From Actinomycetospora sp. TBRC 11914 (GTDB lineage Bacteria; Actinomycetota; Actinomycetes; Mycobacteriales; Pseudonocardiaceae): a DNA stretch of 43,028 nucleotides. Below the pieces are notes generated by a model. The model worked only from the letters and a program-made list of their open reading frames with translations. It was not told the origin of the DNA and searched no databases. A program made the translations under genes and the position numbers. The DNA lies in the NCBI RefSeq assembly GCF_012933465.1, contig NZ_JABBND010000032.1, positions 1 to 43,028 of the forward strand, in the 5' to 3' direction. This document shows positions 26,995-33,596 of the stretch, piece after piece (the stretch's first letter is position 1; every line of letters starts with the position of its first letter).

Positions 26995-27318
26995 CGAACC
27001 GGAGTTCTGTCCCCCACGGGGTTTGTCTGACCCACGACCACATGGGCAGAGGTCCGGGCCTAGTCGGCGGTTCAGATTGCCGAGGCGATCTCTACCCGGG
27101 CAGGCCGAACCGTGATAACTCCCCTTATCACTCCCTCGCTCGGGTGAGAGAATGCTCAAGCTCGAAGAGGCGCGAGATGGGTGCTGGGCCCAACGCTGGC
27201 ATGGCTCCGACCGCCATGGCTGGCGAGTGACTGACCGGCATATATCAGCTCATAGATGACGCAGTCAAGGGGCCACGGCCCCCTCCGCTACGGCCTGTTC
27301 ACTGGTCGACTCCCTCTC
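26995..27318. other. Intergenic region with a symmetric GTGATAA/TTATCAC element
   Basis: About 320 bases. It holds the palindrome at 27112-27131. An alternative upstream start for the next gene (ATG 27256) has no ribosome site. A 17-codon frame at 27177-27230 is present but looks incidental. Confidence 0.5.
27112..27131. promoter_or_regulatory. Perfect 7-6-7 palindrome, candidate operator or dif-like half relative
   Basis: GTGATAA-6 bases-TTATCAC is perfectly symmetric and shares the GATAA-N6-TTATC core with copies R1 and R3. It lies 188 bases before ATG 27319. A regulator operator is the simplest reading; kinship with the R repeats is possible. Confidence 0.45.
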
Positions 27319-27798
27319 ATGACAAATGACCAGCTCAACGACCTCGTCTCGTCGTCCCGCGGGCTTACCCGCGAGACCGATCGGCCGTCGAATCACAAGC
27401 AGGCTAACCCCGGGCGTGTCGGGCGCATTGGCCGGTTCGCGCTCGGAGCGGCTGGCGTGGCGCTCTTCAGCGTCCTGAGCGGCGGAGTGGCATTCGCCGA
27501 CGCCCCCGCAGACCTCACGGCCCATACACCTGTGTCGACAAAGGCGTCGGCCGCGTTGCCAGCCTGGTGCATCACTGGCACTCGGCACGGGAAGGGCTCC
27601 GGTTGTCGTGGTGGCAGCATTAACGACCACCGCGACCGCATCACGCACTGCATCGGAGGCGGTGTCGTCGGCGCAGCCGGGGTAGGCGCCACCGGCGTCG
27701 CGGGCGGCGCCGCCGTCGGCGGCCCAGTTGGCGCCGCGGTTGGGGGCGCGGCCGGCGGCCTCGCCGGTGCTGCCGGTGGTTGCGCTGCCGCTTGGTGA
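27319..27798 (+). CDS. Exported Gly/Ala-rich protein with four cysteines (bacteriocin-like)
   Basis: The 159-aa product has a basic N-terminus and a signal peptide (about residues 33-62, hydrophobic ALGAAGVALFSVLSGGVAFA with likely cleavage at AFA-DA). A Cys-containing segment follows (Cys84, Cys96, Cys111). A 44-residue tail is built almost entirely from Gly, Ala and Val with repeated GxxxG and AVGG units, ending GGCAAAW (Cys155). Gly-zipper tails of this kind occur in class II bacteriocins and membrane-inserting peptides. No immunity or ABC-export gene is adjacent, so the identity is open; a surface lipoprotein-like or structural role is possible. ATG 27319 is chosen over 27256 because it starts nearer the signal sequence, though neither has a clear ribosome site. 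Confidence 0.65.
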   Translation: MTNDQLNDLVSSSRGLTRETDRPSNHKQANPGRVGRIGRFALGAAGVALFSVLSGGVAFADAPADLTAHTPVSTKASAALPAWCITGTRHGKGSGCRGGSINDHRDRITHCIGGGVVGAAGVGATGVAGGAAVGGPVGAAVGGAAGGLAGAAGGCAAAW

Positions 27799-27817
27799 GG
27801 CCTGGCCATCGGAGTAC

Positions 27818-27851
27818 GCCGGGCGTCGGTCGCTCATGGCCGACGCCCGGC
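27818..27851. terminator. Bidirectional terminator hairpin between convergent genes
   Basis: GCCGGGCGTCGG and CCGACGCCCGGC are perfect 12-bp complements around a 10-base loop. It lies between the convergent Gly-rich protein gene (stop 27798) and the kinase gene (stop 27888), the expected position of a shared terminator. It lacks a T-tract, as is common in actinobacteria. Confidence 0.75.
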
Positions 27852-27887
27852 TCCCGTGGCTCCATGACCAGACATGGCGGCGCAAGA

Positions 27888-29501
27888 TCACGCGGACAGC
27901 TTGATCCGTAGGTTCCTAATCGTCATCGAGGTTCCCCAGGCGCGGATGGCGACGCCGCCGCACTCCACCCTCGGTACGTCGTAGCTCGCGCGGACGCCGT
28001 CAACGGTCATCTCCAGCCCCTTCCCCTCGCCGATTACGTGTACGTGATGGGTCGCGCCAACGTCGGGAGCCATCACCGGTTGGGTTCGGGCGTTCCAAGC
28101 GCCGCCAGGAAGAAGTGCAGGGCGTATGCGTGACCCCGGGGTACTGCTCACCGATCTGGGCACCCACTCGTACTGCACAGACGAACCAGACGGCTGATCG
28201 GCGTCGATACTACTACGCGGCGCGACACCGACTCCGAAGCCGCTCTCGCGATCCGCCGACGGGTCCATGGTGACATCAAAGTCCACCACCGACCCGCAGG
28301 CGACTAGGCCGGGGCCAGTGCTCATACCCCATAGGAAGTCGTAGCGATTCGTCCCCAACGGCGGCGAGATCTGGAGCGAGTCCCCCGCCTGTCGTGCCGT
28401 GAAGCTCGCGTGGGAGGCGCCGAAAGGGGCCAAGTTCGGGACGCTTGAAACGGGTGTCGAAGAAGTACCCCCTTCGTTGCCCATCACGAGCGAGAACGCG
28501 AGAACGACCCCAATGACGGCGGCACCCGCGACGAGCATCAGCGTTCGCCGCCGCCGGCGTTCCGGGGTGATCGCTTCCAGCAGCTCGGCTGGTGCCGGCG
28601 AGGAGCGGTCCGCGGGATCCGCGGCGAGCATTCCCATCACGAGATCGCCCAGGCGAGTGCGCGGGACTTTGATCTCGGCGGCTGCCCTCTCGACTCGCTG
28701 TCTCGCGCTCGCCCGTACCGCCGCCGAGTCCATATCGCCTGGCGGAACCTCTCCGACGAGGCAGAAATAAGTCACCGCGCCTAGCGCGTAGTGGTCTGCA
28801 GCCGGAGCCGGGCTTCGTTCAGGAGCCCTCGTGTACTCAGGAGCCGTGTATCCGAGAGAACGCGGTCGCCGTGGGTCCGGGCCTTCACCCAAGAGCCGCA
28901 TTGTCCCGATGTCCACGAGGACGAGACCGCGATCGGCAGTCACCACGCAGTTCGCCGGCTTGATATCGAGGTGGATCAGCGGTGTTCCGTCCATCTGCGT
29001 GGAGGAGTGAAGGGCGGAGACCGCCGAGGCAAGCTCGTAGACATGTTTAACGGCCTCTACGCGATCGATCTCGCCGTTCCTCAGCAGATTCTCGAGCGTC
29101 GAGCCCTCCAACCACTCCATCACCACGTAGGCGTATCGCCGGGCTCCTGCGGCCGCGCGAGTGCCGGCAGGTCGTGGAGGGGGACCGGCGAAAACTTCGA
29201 GCACCCGCACTAGGTGCTCGTTGTCCACAGTCGCTAAGGCCGTCATGACGTCCTGCCAGCGGGCCAGGTCGCTCGTCGATGGCCACTCGGCACCGGCCTG
29301 AGGTGGCCGACGAAGCTGCTTGACTGCCCGCCTCTGACCCTGGCGATAGACTGTCTCGTAGGTCCAGCCTTCCCCGCCCGCCACCGGGCGCCCCACGATC
29401 CTGTAGGCCTCAAGCTCGTCGGGACGCGCGATCCAGTCCCCTTGTCCCCCGACCTCCTCCTGCGGACCAGATGCCGACGTCGGCTCGAAGGTCTCGCTCA
29501 T
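27888..29501 (-). CDS. Transmembrane Ser/Thr protein kinase with extracellular lectin-like domain
   Basis: The 537-aa product has a cytoplasmic Hanks-type kinase domain (about 33-310), one transmembrane helix (320-340) and an extracellular beta-rich domain (about 365-537). The latter resembles LamG/DUF1080-like sheets (YDFLWGMSTGP at 387-397, closing SMTIRNLRIKLSA). Kinase signs are Lys61 in AVKQL, catalytic loop HLDIKPANCV (177-186) and YTAPEY (218-223). Two motifs are altered: HLD replaces HRD, and DIG (197-199) replaces DFG; the glycine loop VAGGEGWTYETVY is also atypical. Lys61, Asp179, Lys181, Asn184 and Asp197 are kept, so activity is plausible. The start codon overlaps the FHA gene stop (ATGA), so the two are translationally coupled. 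Confidence 0.9.
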   Translation of the reverse strand: MSETFEPTSASGPQEEVGGQGDWIARPDELEAYRIVGRPVAGGEGWTYETVYRQGQRRAVKQLRRPPQAGAEWPSTSDLARWQDVMTALATVDNEHLVRVLEVFAGPPPRPAGTRAAAGARRYAYVVMEWLEGSTLENLLRNGEIDRVEAVKHVYELASAVSALHSSTQMDGTPLIHLDIKPANCVVTADRGLVLVDIGTMRLLGEGPDPRRPRSLGYTAPEYTRAPERSPAPAADHYALGAVTYFCLVGEVPPGDMDSAAVRASARQRVERAAAEIKVPRTRLGDLVMGMLAADPADRSSPAPAELLEAITPERRRRRTLMLVAGAAVIGVVLAFSLVMGNEGGTSSTPVSSVPNLAPFGASHASFTARQAGDSLQISPPLGTNRYDFLWGMSTGPGLVACGSVVDFDVTMDPSADRESGFGVGVAPRSSIDADQPSGSSVQYEWVPRSVSSTPGSRIRPALLPGGAWNARTQPVMAPDVGATHHVHVIGEGKGLEMTVDGVRASYDVPRVECGGVAIRAWGTSMTIRNLRIKLSA

Positions 29502-30232
29502 CGGCGCGCCGGAAGCACTGCGAGAGTCTGGGCCGACACGACTCCTCTGCGGATCGCCCACGCGGCAAGCAAAGCGGACGCGCCCTGGGCGGACTCATCC
29601 TCGACGGCAAGGTCCGATTCTCCTTCGCCAAGCAGTCGCGAGCGTAGAGCACTGATCCGACGCGCGACATATCCTTGAGTTACGCCCAACCGCGCTGCCA
29701 CTTCCGCGTGCGTTGCCGGACGCGCCTCCGTGCCCGCTTGCGAAAGCAGTGGCTCACACAATGCGGCAACGATCTCTAGTTCTCTCCCGAGAACATCGGG
29801 CGGCGTGCGTGTCGGGGTTCCGGGAGCCGCGATCGGCGGAGTGTCCTCGGTAGGCCGGCCAATGGGCCGATGGTTCAATCTAATAGTATAGACAGTTCCG
29901 CGGCCATAAACATGGACATAGGCAAGTGAAACGGGGAGGCCCACGGTCGCGCCGGGCTCAACCTCGACCGTCGGCCCGGGCCGCGGCTCGAGGAGGTGTC
30001 GGCGAGATGCCGATTCGTTGCGCACGGCCCACAAGCCGTCGGTGACGACCACGACTCCCGCGGCCCGAGACACGTCCCGGTCCTCCGGGTCGTTCCCGAG
30101 CTGGATGTCGCGGTCCGCACCGCGCCCGAACGTGAGGCGCCCCCCGTCTCCAAGCGACCACCGCCGCGAACCGAACCGGACCTCGAGATCGATCACCAGA
30201 GGATGATGGGGTGCCCACGACCACGGCGCCAC
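29498..30232 (-). CDS. FHA-domain protein with C-terminal helix-turn-helix
   Basis: A 244-aa protein. The N-terminal half is an FHA phosphothreonine-recognition domain: LTFGRGADRDIQL (Gly-Arg signature), DVSRAAGVVV (the Ser of the SxxH region) and VRNESASRRHLL (the Asn strand). The C-terminal half holds HAEVAARLGVTQGYVARRISALRSRL, a sigma-region-4 or winged-HTH-like segment preceded by an acidic and proline-rich linker. It is translationally coupled to the kinase, whose autophosphorylation it probably reads, turning a surface signal into transcription control (inference). The start is set at GTG 30230-30232 with AGGTG upstream; the longer frame to 30454 would run antisense through the small peptide gene. 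Confidence 0.8.
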   Translation of the reverse strand: MAPWSWAPHHPLVIDLEVRFGSRRWSLGDGGRLTFGRGADRDIQLGNDPEDRDVSRAAGVVVVTDGLWAVRNESASRRHLLEPRPGPTVEVEPGATVGLPVSLAYVHVYGRGTVYTIRLNHRPIGRPTEDTPPIAAPGTPTRTPPDVLGRELEIVAALCEPLLSQAGTEARPATHAEVAARLGVTQGYVARRISALRSRLLGEGESDLAVEDESAQGASALLAAWAIRRGVVSAQTLAVLPARR

Positions 30233-30282
30233 AGTCGATGAACACCTGCGGCCATTCGGCGTAGTGCGAGGTGTCTGAACGC

Positions 30283-30308
30283 TGATAGCGTCGGACGGCG
30301 AAAGGAGA
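30283..30308 (+). promoter_or_regulatory. Probable extended -10 promoter and ribosome site of the small-peptide gene
   Basis: TGATAGCGT (30283-30291) fits an extended -10 (TGn plus TAnnnT). AAAGGAGA (30301-30308) is a near-perfect ribosome site 9 nt before the ATG at 30318. The short leader and strong site suggest efficient expression. It lies about 50 bases from the divergent FHA start. Confidence 0.45.
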
Positions 30309-30317
30309 TGTTCCCTC

Positions 30318-30470
30318 ATGAGAACGATCCGATCGATGATCGTCGGCACGGTGCTGGCTGGATCTCTGGCCACCGGTGCGCTCGGTGTGGCAGCAGCCAG
30401 CCAGTCCCACGATCTGCGCGCCGACGCGTGCGATGGCACGACCCCGACCGCCACCTACTGTATGGGTTGA
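30318..30470 (+). CDS. Small secreted peptide precursor, 50 aa
   Basis: This ORF opens MRTIRSMIVGTVLAGSLATG and continues with ALGVAAAS, a textbook signal peptide with likely cleavage after the Ala run near residue 27. The mature part is about 23 residues, SQSHDLRADACDGTTP then TATYCMG, with two Cys eleven apart that could form one disulfide. The strong AAAGGAGA ribosome site supports translation. The gene is divergent from the FHA-kinase operon, with starts 85 bases apart, so shared regulation or a ligand role is plausible. It does not match a peptide family I recognise. No maturation enzyme or transporter is next to it, so simple Sec export is the likeliest route. Confidence 0.68.
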   Translation: MRTIRSMIVGTVLAGSLATGALGVAAASQSHDLRADACDGTTPTATYCMG

Positions 30471-30983
30471 CCCCTGTCCGCGAGCGAGGGCGAGGACGGT
30501 TCCCGGTGCTCGCTTTGCGCATGCGTCGCGGTGCGACTCGACGTCTGGCTCGACGGTCATCAGACCGCGTCGCCTGACAGCTGATCGTGTAGCGGTGCCC
30601 GTGGAGGCAGGGTGTGATCGCGGTGCAGAGTATTGCTTCCTGTCTAGTGAGCAGATGTGCCCCGTGGCCTCAAGCCGAGGTCCGTTCAGCTCATAAGCCC
30701 TGCTCGAAGGAGCAGTGCATCAGCGGCCCCGCGGTTGGCTCGCGGACCTGGATCCCACATACCGTAGAGATCGCAGTGGTCTCGCCGTCGGCTGAGTACG
30801 CATGTCGGTGCCACGATAATCCCGCTTATCGCGGCAACGGGGCGATCTCGGCGATGTGCGGATACGAGGCTGTGCGGCGGGCTGCCCTTAGCGGTTGCCA
30901 TCGCTGCCTGCCGCCTCTGAGTGTCAGGCACAGTGCCCACTCGGTCAGCCCTTCGGCCGCTTGGCGGGCGGTACGGTAGGCGC
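30471..30983. other. Intergenic region between the peptide gene and the DUF6247 gene, with repeat R3
   Basis: About 510 bases with no supported gene on either strand. It contains a 6-bp hairpin CTGCTC/GAGCAG (30700-30715), which may help terminate the peptide transcript, and palindrome copy R3. Confidence 0.55.
30808..30838. repeat. Dif-like palindromic repeat, copy R3
   Basis: GTGCCACGATAA, then TCCCGC, then TTATCGCGGCAAC. The right arm is nearly that of R1; the left arm has one internal change (CAC for CGC), and the outermost base pair is also lost. It lies between the signalling cluster and the toxin-antitoxin pair. Confidence 0.85.
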
Positions 30984-31310
30984 ATGAGCAGCCGGGCACG
31001 CCCCGCCGAGGGCCCCGAGCAGCATCCGCTCCTGCCTGGGGCAACCCCAGCCGTCATCCGGGCTTGGCTCGACAAGGACGATCGAGACCGGTTCCTCGCC
31101 GAGTACACCGCGGCACTGGACGAGGCACGCGAGAGCCTCGACCTGAGCCCGGTCCACTCGGTCGTCGAGCAGTGGCGTCGCATCGCGGTCTTGCAGACCG
31201 ACCCCGCAGGCTGGCGACGCACCGTGCGCTTCGGTGCCGAGCTCGCCACCGGTGAGGTCCCACCAGAAGACGAACCGCTCGCCGTGACCAGGGCCCGGGC
31301 CGGCATCTGA
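30984..31310 (+). CDS. DUF6247-family protein, probable antitoxin
   Basis: The 108-aa protein contains HPLLPGATPAVIRAWL, then FLAEYTAALDEARESLDLSPV and VVEQWRRIAVL, the recognisable DUF6247 pattern. These proteins are common in actinobacteria and typically precede a small RelE-like ORF, suggesting an antitoxin role (inference from gene pairing). The ATG at 30984 is preceded by GGTAGGCGC. The next gene begins 6 bases after the stop. It is the first intact gene right of palindrome R3. Confidence 0.75.
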   Translation: MSSRARPAEGPEQHPLLPGATPAVIRAWLDKDDRDRFLAEYTAALDEARESLDLSPVHSVVEQWRRIAVLQTDPAGWRRTVRFGAELATGEVPPEDEPLAVTRARAGI

Positions 31311-31316
31311 CCGTCG

Positions 31317-31565
31317 GTGTACCGCCTCCAGGTCCTCGACGAGGTCGAGGTCGTCGTCGCCGACCTCCCGACTGATCTCCTCGCCGCGTTCGCCGAGGTG
31401 AGAACGGCCCTGGAGGTGTCCCCGTGGACCGTCGGGGAGCCCCTCAACCAGGCGAGACCGGGCGGACTCCGAGCAGCGTCTTTCGCGTCGGGACGGGGTC
31501 TGCTGGTGTTCGGGATCATCGAGCGCGACCGCCTGGTCACGCTGGTGCAGCTCACTGCTATCTGA
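31317..31565 (+). CDS. RelE/ParE-like small protein, probable toxin
   Basis: The 82-aa protein opens MYRLQVLDEVEVVVADLPTD and closes with SGRGLLVFGIIERDRLVTLV, the helix-then-beta-strand order of RelE/ParE toxins. RelE toxins cleave mRNA on the ribosome and ParE toxins block gyrase; which applies is unclear. The GTG at 31317 is 6 bases after the DUF6247 stop with no separate ribosome site, so translation is probably coupled. The order (antitoxin first, tight spacing) supports a type II toxin-antitoxin pair. Confidence 0.68.
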   Translation: MYRLQVLDEVEVVVADLPTDLLAAFAEVRTALEVSPWTVGEPLNQARPGGLRAASFASGRGLLVFGIIERDRLVTLVQLTAI

Positions 31566-31572
31566 AGTCACG

Positions 31573-31638
31573 AAGGCCAACGGCGCTCGTGTCCATGACT
31601 TCCTGCTCGGCGGCGCACACAACTTCGCGGTCGGCCGC
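31573..31638 (+). pseudogene. 22-codon scrap of a DUF574-type methyltransferase
   Basis: The frame from 31573 reads KANGARVHDFLLGGAHNFAV. This is the conserved N-terminal motif (ARVxDxLLGGxxNF) of the same family as the intact gene at 16573. The codons before and after do not continue the homology. It is a remnant left after deletion, lying 8 bases downstream of the toxin stop. Confidence 0.65.
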
Positions 31639-31719
31639 GTGACGGGGATGTGGCACCTGAACGGCCTTGCTCTGTGTCCTCGGGACGGTGGGCGTCCTGG
31701 GAGACGGCTCTGGGGCGCC

Positions 31720-32200
31720 CATCACGGCGACCGCGAAGACGCCCGCGGTCGCCAGCTCCGACGCCGCGGACACGGGGGTGAAGCGGGGGTCGTCGGGCCG
31801 GTCGGCCAGGAACCGGCTCAGCGCGGACGTCTCGGTGCCGCGGATCCACTGCACGCGATCGAGCCCGTCGCCTAGGCGAACACGGCGGGGGACAGGCCCT
31901 GGCGCGTGCTCGCCGCGATGGGCGCCGCAACGGCCTCGGGGGCGATCAGGTGGGTGCGCAGCGGGCGGCCGGAGCGGGGGTCGACGCTGAAGGCCCCGTT
32001 GTGGACGATCACCGGAAGCCGCCAGATCTCCGTCCCGACGACGGGTGCGCTGTGCCGCAAGGAGCGGGCGGTCGCATAGGTCAGCAGGAGCCCGCGCTCC
32101 CGGACCAGGCGCTCGAGCGTCTCCCGGTCCCCGGGCGTGAGCACCCCGCCCGGCGCGAGCAGGGTGCCGTCGAGGTCGGTCGCGGACAGCGTGGTCCGTC
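31720..32200 (-). pseudogene. HAD-superfamily (SPP/Cof-like) hydrolase, frameshifted and truncated
   Basis: Reading from 32200, ATDLDGTLLAPGGVLTPGD gives HAD motif I. It continues through TYATARSLRHSAPVV and VIVHNGAF to SPAVFA and a stop at 31872. Homology then resumes in another frame as GDGLDRVQWIRGTETSALSR and FLADRPDDPRFTP, to about 31720. No ATG, GTG or TTG precedes motif I in frame; the first GTG lies after it. Motifs III-IV are missing at the 3' end. The gene is dead by frameshift and deletion, marking the right scar of the island. It lay directly downstream of the four-helix membrane-protein gene. Confidence 0.75.
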
Positions 32201-32240
32201 GACGCCGCCCGACCGCACCCTCCGTGGTCCGGGACGGACC

Positions 32241-33380
32241 CTAACTGCCCGAGGACGTGGAGCCCGGTGACCGGGAGTGGTCCTCGCCCTCCCGTCCTCG
32301 GTGCCCGGCCTCGGCGTCGTGCGGCGGCACCCCGTCTTCCCCGTCCGGGGAGCGCGTCCGGGCCCGGAGTGCCGGAGCGCTGTTGACGATCGTGTCCTGG
32401 GCCCACCGCTCGCTGAAACCCGCCAGGAATCCGACGGCGACGTAGAACAGCGTGATGTCCTGGATCGTGGCCGGCGCGATGGTGATCGCGATGAGCCCGC
32501 TCTTCAGGAAGATCAGGAGAATCCCGCCGAACACCGCGCCGATGAGGGGGCGGAACACGCCGACGAGGAACGCGATGATGCGCCCTCGTTCGTAATCGAT
32601 GTTCAGGTTCTCGTTGTTGGTGACACGCACCATGACGCTGATGACCGCTCCGACCCCGCCGGCGGCGGCGCAGACGCCCACGAGGCTGAGCGGAATGGTG
32701 CCCAGCGTCAGCCTCGCGGGCACCGACAACCACCAGATGACCGTCGCGGCGACCGCGACCCCGACCAGCATGCCGAAGAAGTACGCCTGGAGGGTCGCCC
32801 GCCGGGCCAGGCCCGCGGCGAACCGCTGGAGGACGGGGACGTAGGCCAGGACGTCCGCGGCGGTGGTCGCGATCATCGTCTGCTGTTCCCGGGTCGGCGC
32901 GACGCCCCGCTCGAGGTCCTGGACCCGGAACAGCGACGCGATCAGCGAGAACAGCTGGGTGAGGACGATCTCCTCGGAGCGGCCGCTGAGGACCGGCTGC
33001 CAGCGGCTCTCCTCGAACCGGGTCTTCCGGACGGCGTCGTCGAGCGCGGGGTTGAGGGCTCTCGCGTAGTAGGCCTGGATGCGGTAGCTGTGCCGCCACC
33101 GCAGGATGTCGCCCTTCTGGTCGGTGAGGTAGACCCCGCTCTGCGAACGGACGGCGATGTACTCGTCCCGGATCGTGCCGTTCTCCCGGACGAAATCAGC
33201 CTTGAGCTTCCGGTACCGACTGCGGTCCTTCCGCTGGTACGCCACGATCAGGTCGTGGACCGAGGGTGACCCGTCCGGCGTATCGCGCTCTCCCGCGGCG
33301 GGATCCGTTTCGAGATCGGTCGGCGTGCTTTCGGGCTCCCGCCCGTCCGTCAGGGTCGTCCCGTCGCCGTTGCTCTCCAT
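32241..33380 (-). CDS. Four-helix membrane protein with long cytoplasmic N-terminal region
   Basis: The 379-aa product has an acidic, disordered start, then a basic charged region (about 48-150) with KDRSRYRKLKADFVRENG, and then four hydrophobic helices. These are roughly 198-220 (LQAYFFGMLVGVAVAATVIWW), 230-252, 275-298 and 303-325. A motif NNENLNIDYERGRIIAF joins helices 2 and 3. The tail is disordered and His/Ser-rich. No named family is recognised; the overall plan is common in actinobacterial hypothetical membrane proteins. ATG 33380 follows a GGGGGG ribosome site. It marks the return to core-like base composition. Confidence 0.78.
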   Translation of the reverse strand: MESNGDGTTLTDGREPESTPTDLETDPAAGERDTPDGSPSVHDLIVAYQRKDRSRYRKLKADFVRENGTIRDEYIAVRSQSGVYLTDQKGDILRWRHSYRIQAYYARALNPALDDAVRKTRFEESRWQPVLSGRSEEIVLTQLFSLIASLFRVQDLERGVAPTREQQTMIATTAADVLAYVPVLQRFAAGLARRATLQAYFFGMLVGVAVAATVIWWLSVPARLTLGTIPLSLVGVCAAAGGVGAVISVMVRVTNNENLNIDYERGRIIAFLVGVFRPLIGAVFGGILLIFLKSGLIAITIAPATIQDITLFYVAVGFLAGFSERWAQDTIVNSAPALRARTRSPDGEDGVPPHDAEAGHRGREGEDHSRSPGSTSSGS

Positions 33381-33596
33381 TGTTGCCCCCCACCGTCGGC
33401 GACGACCGGCTCGTCGTTCCATTGTCCCAGGGGCCGCCCGCATTGTTGAGTGCGCTCACTCGCGCGGCCCAGGATTCGGACATCCGCATGTCGACGGGAT
33501 GCTCCGCACACCGGTGGATCGGGCGGGCTGCCGTGCGGTCTGCTCCGTCGGGGTCGGGTCGTTGCGACCATCGGGGTCGGGCCGCCCCCGTGGGAC

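Noticed and set aside
26341..27159. 272-codon minus-strand ORF opposite the PASTA-like gene
   Set aside because: Antisense of the better supported plus-strand gene with membrane helix and PASTA pattern.
27177..27230. 17-codon ORF MGAGPNAGMAPTAMAGE with a weak ribosome site
   Set aside because: Very short, low complexity, no signal peptide, and no structural or positional support beyond chance.
18716..30838. Palindromes considered as CRISPR repeats
   Set aside because: Copies are 6 kb apart with genes between them, no spacer array and no cas genes.
33448..33461. GAGTG/CACTC inverted repeat upstream of the four-helix membrane-protein gene, considered as an operator
   Set aside because: Only 5-bp arms; such repeats are expected by chance in this composition.
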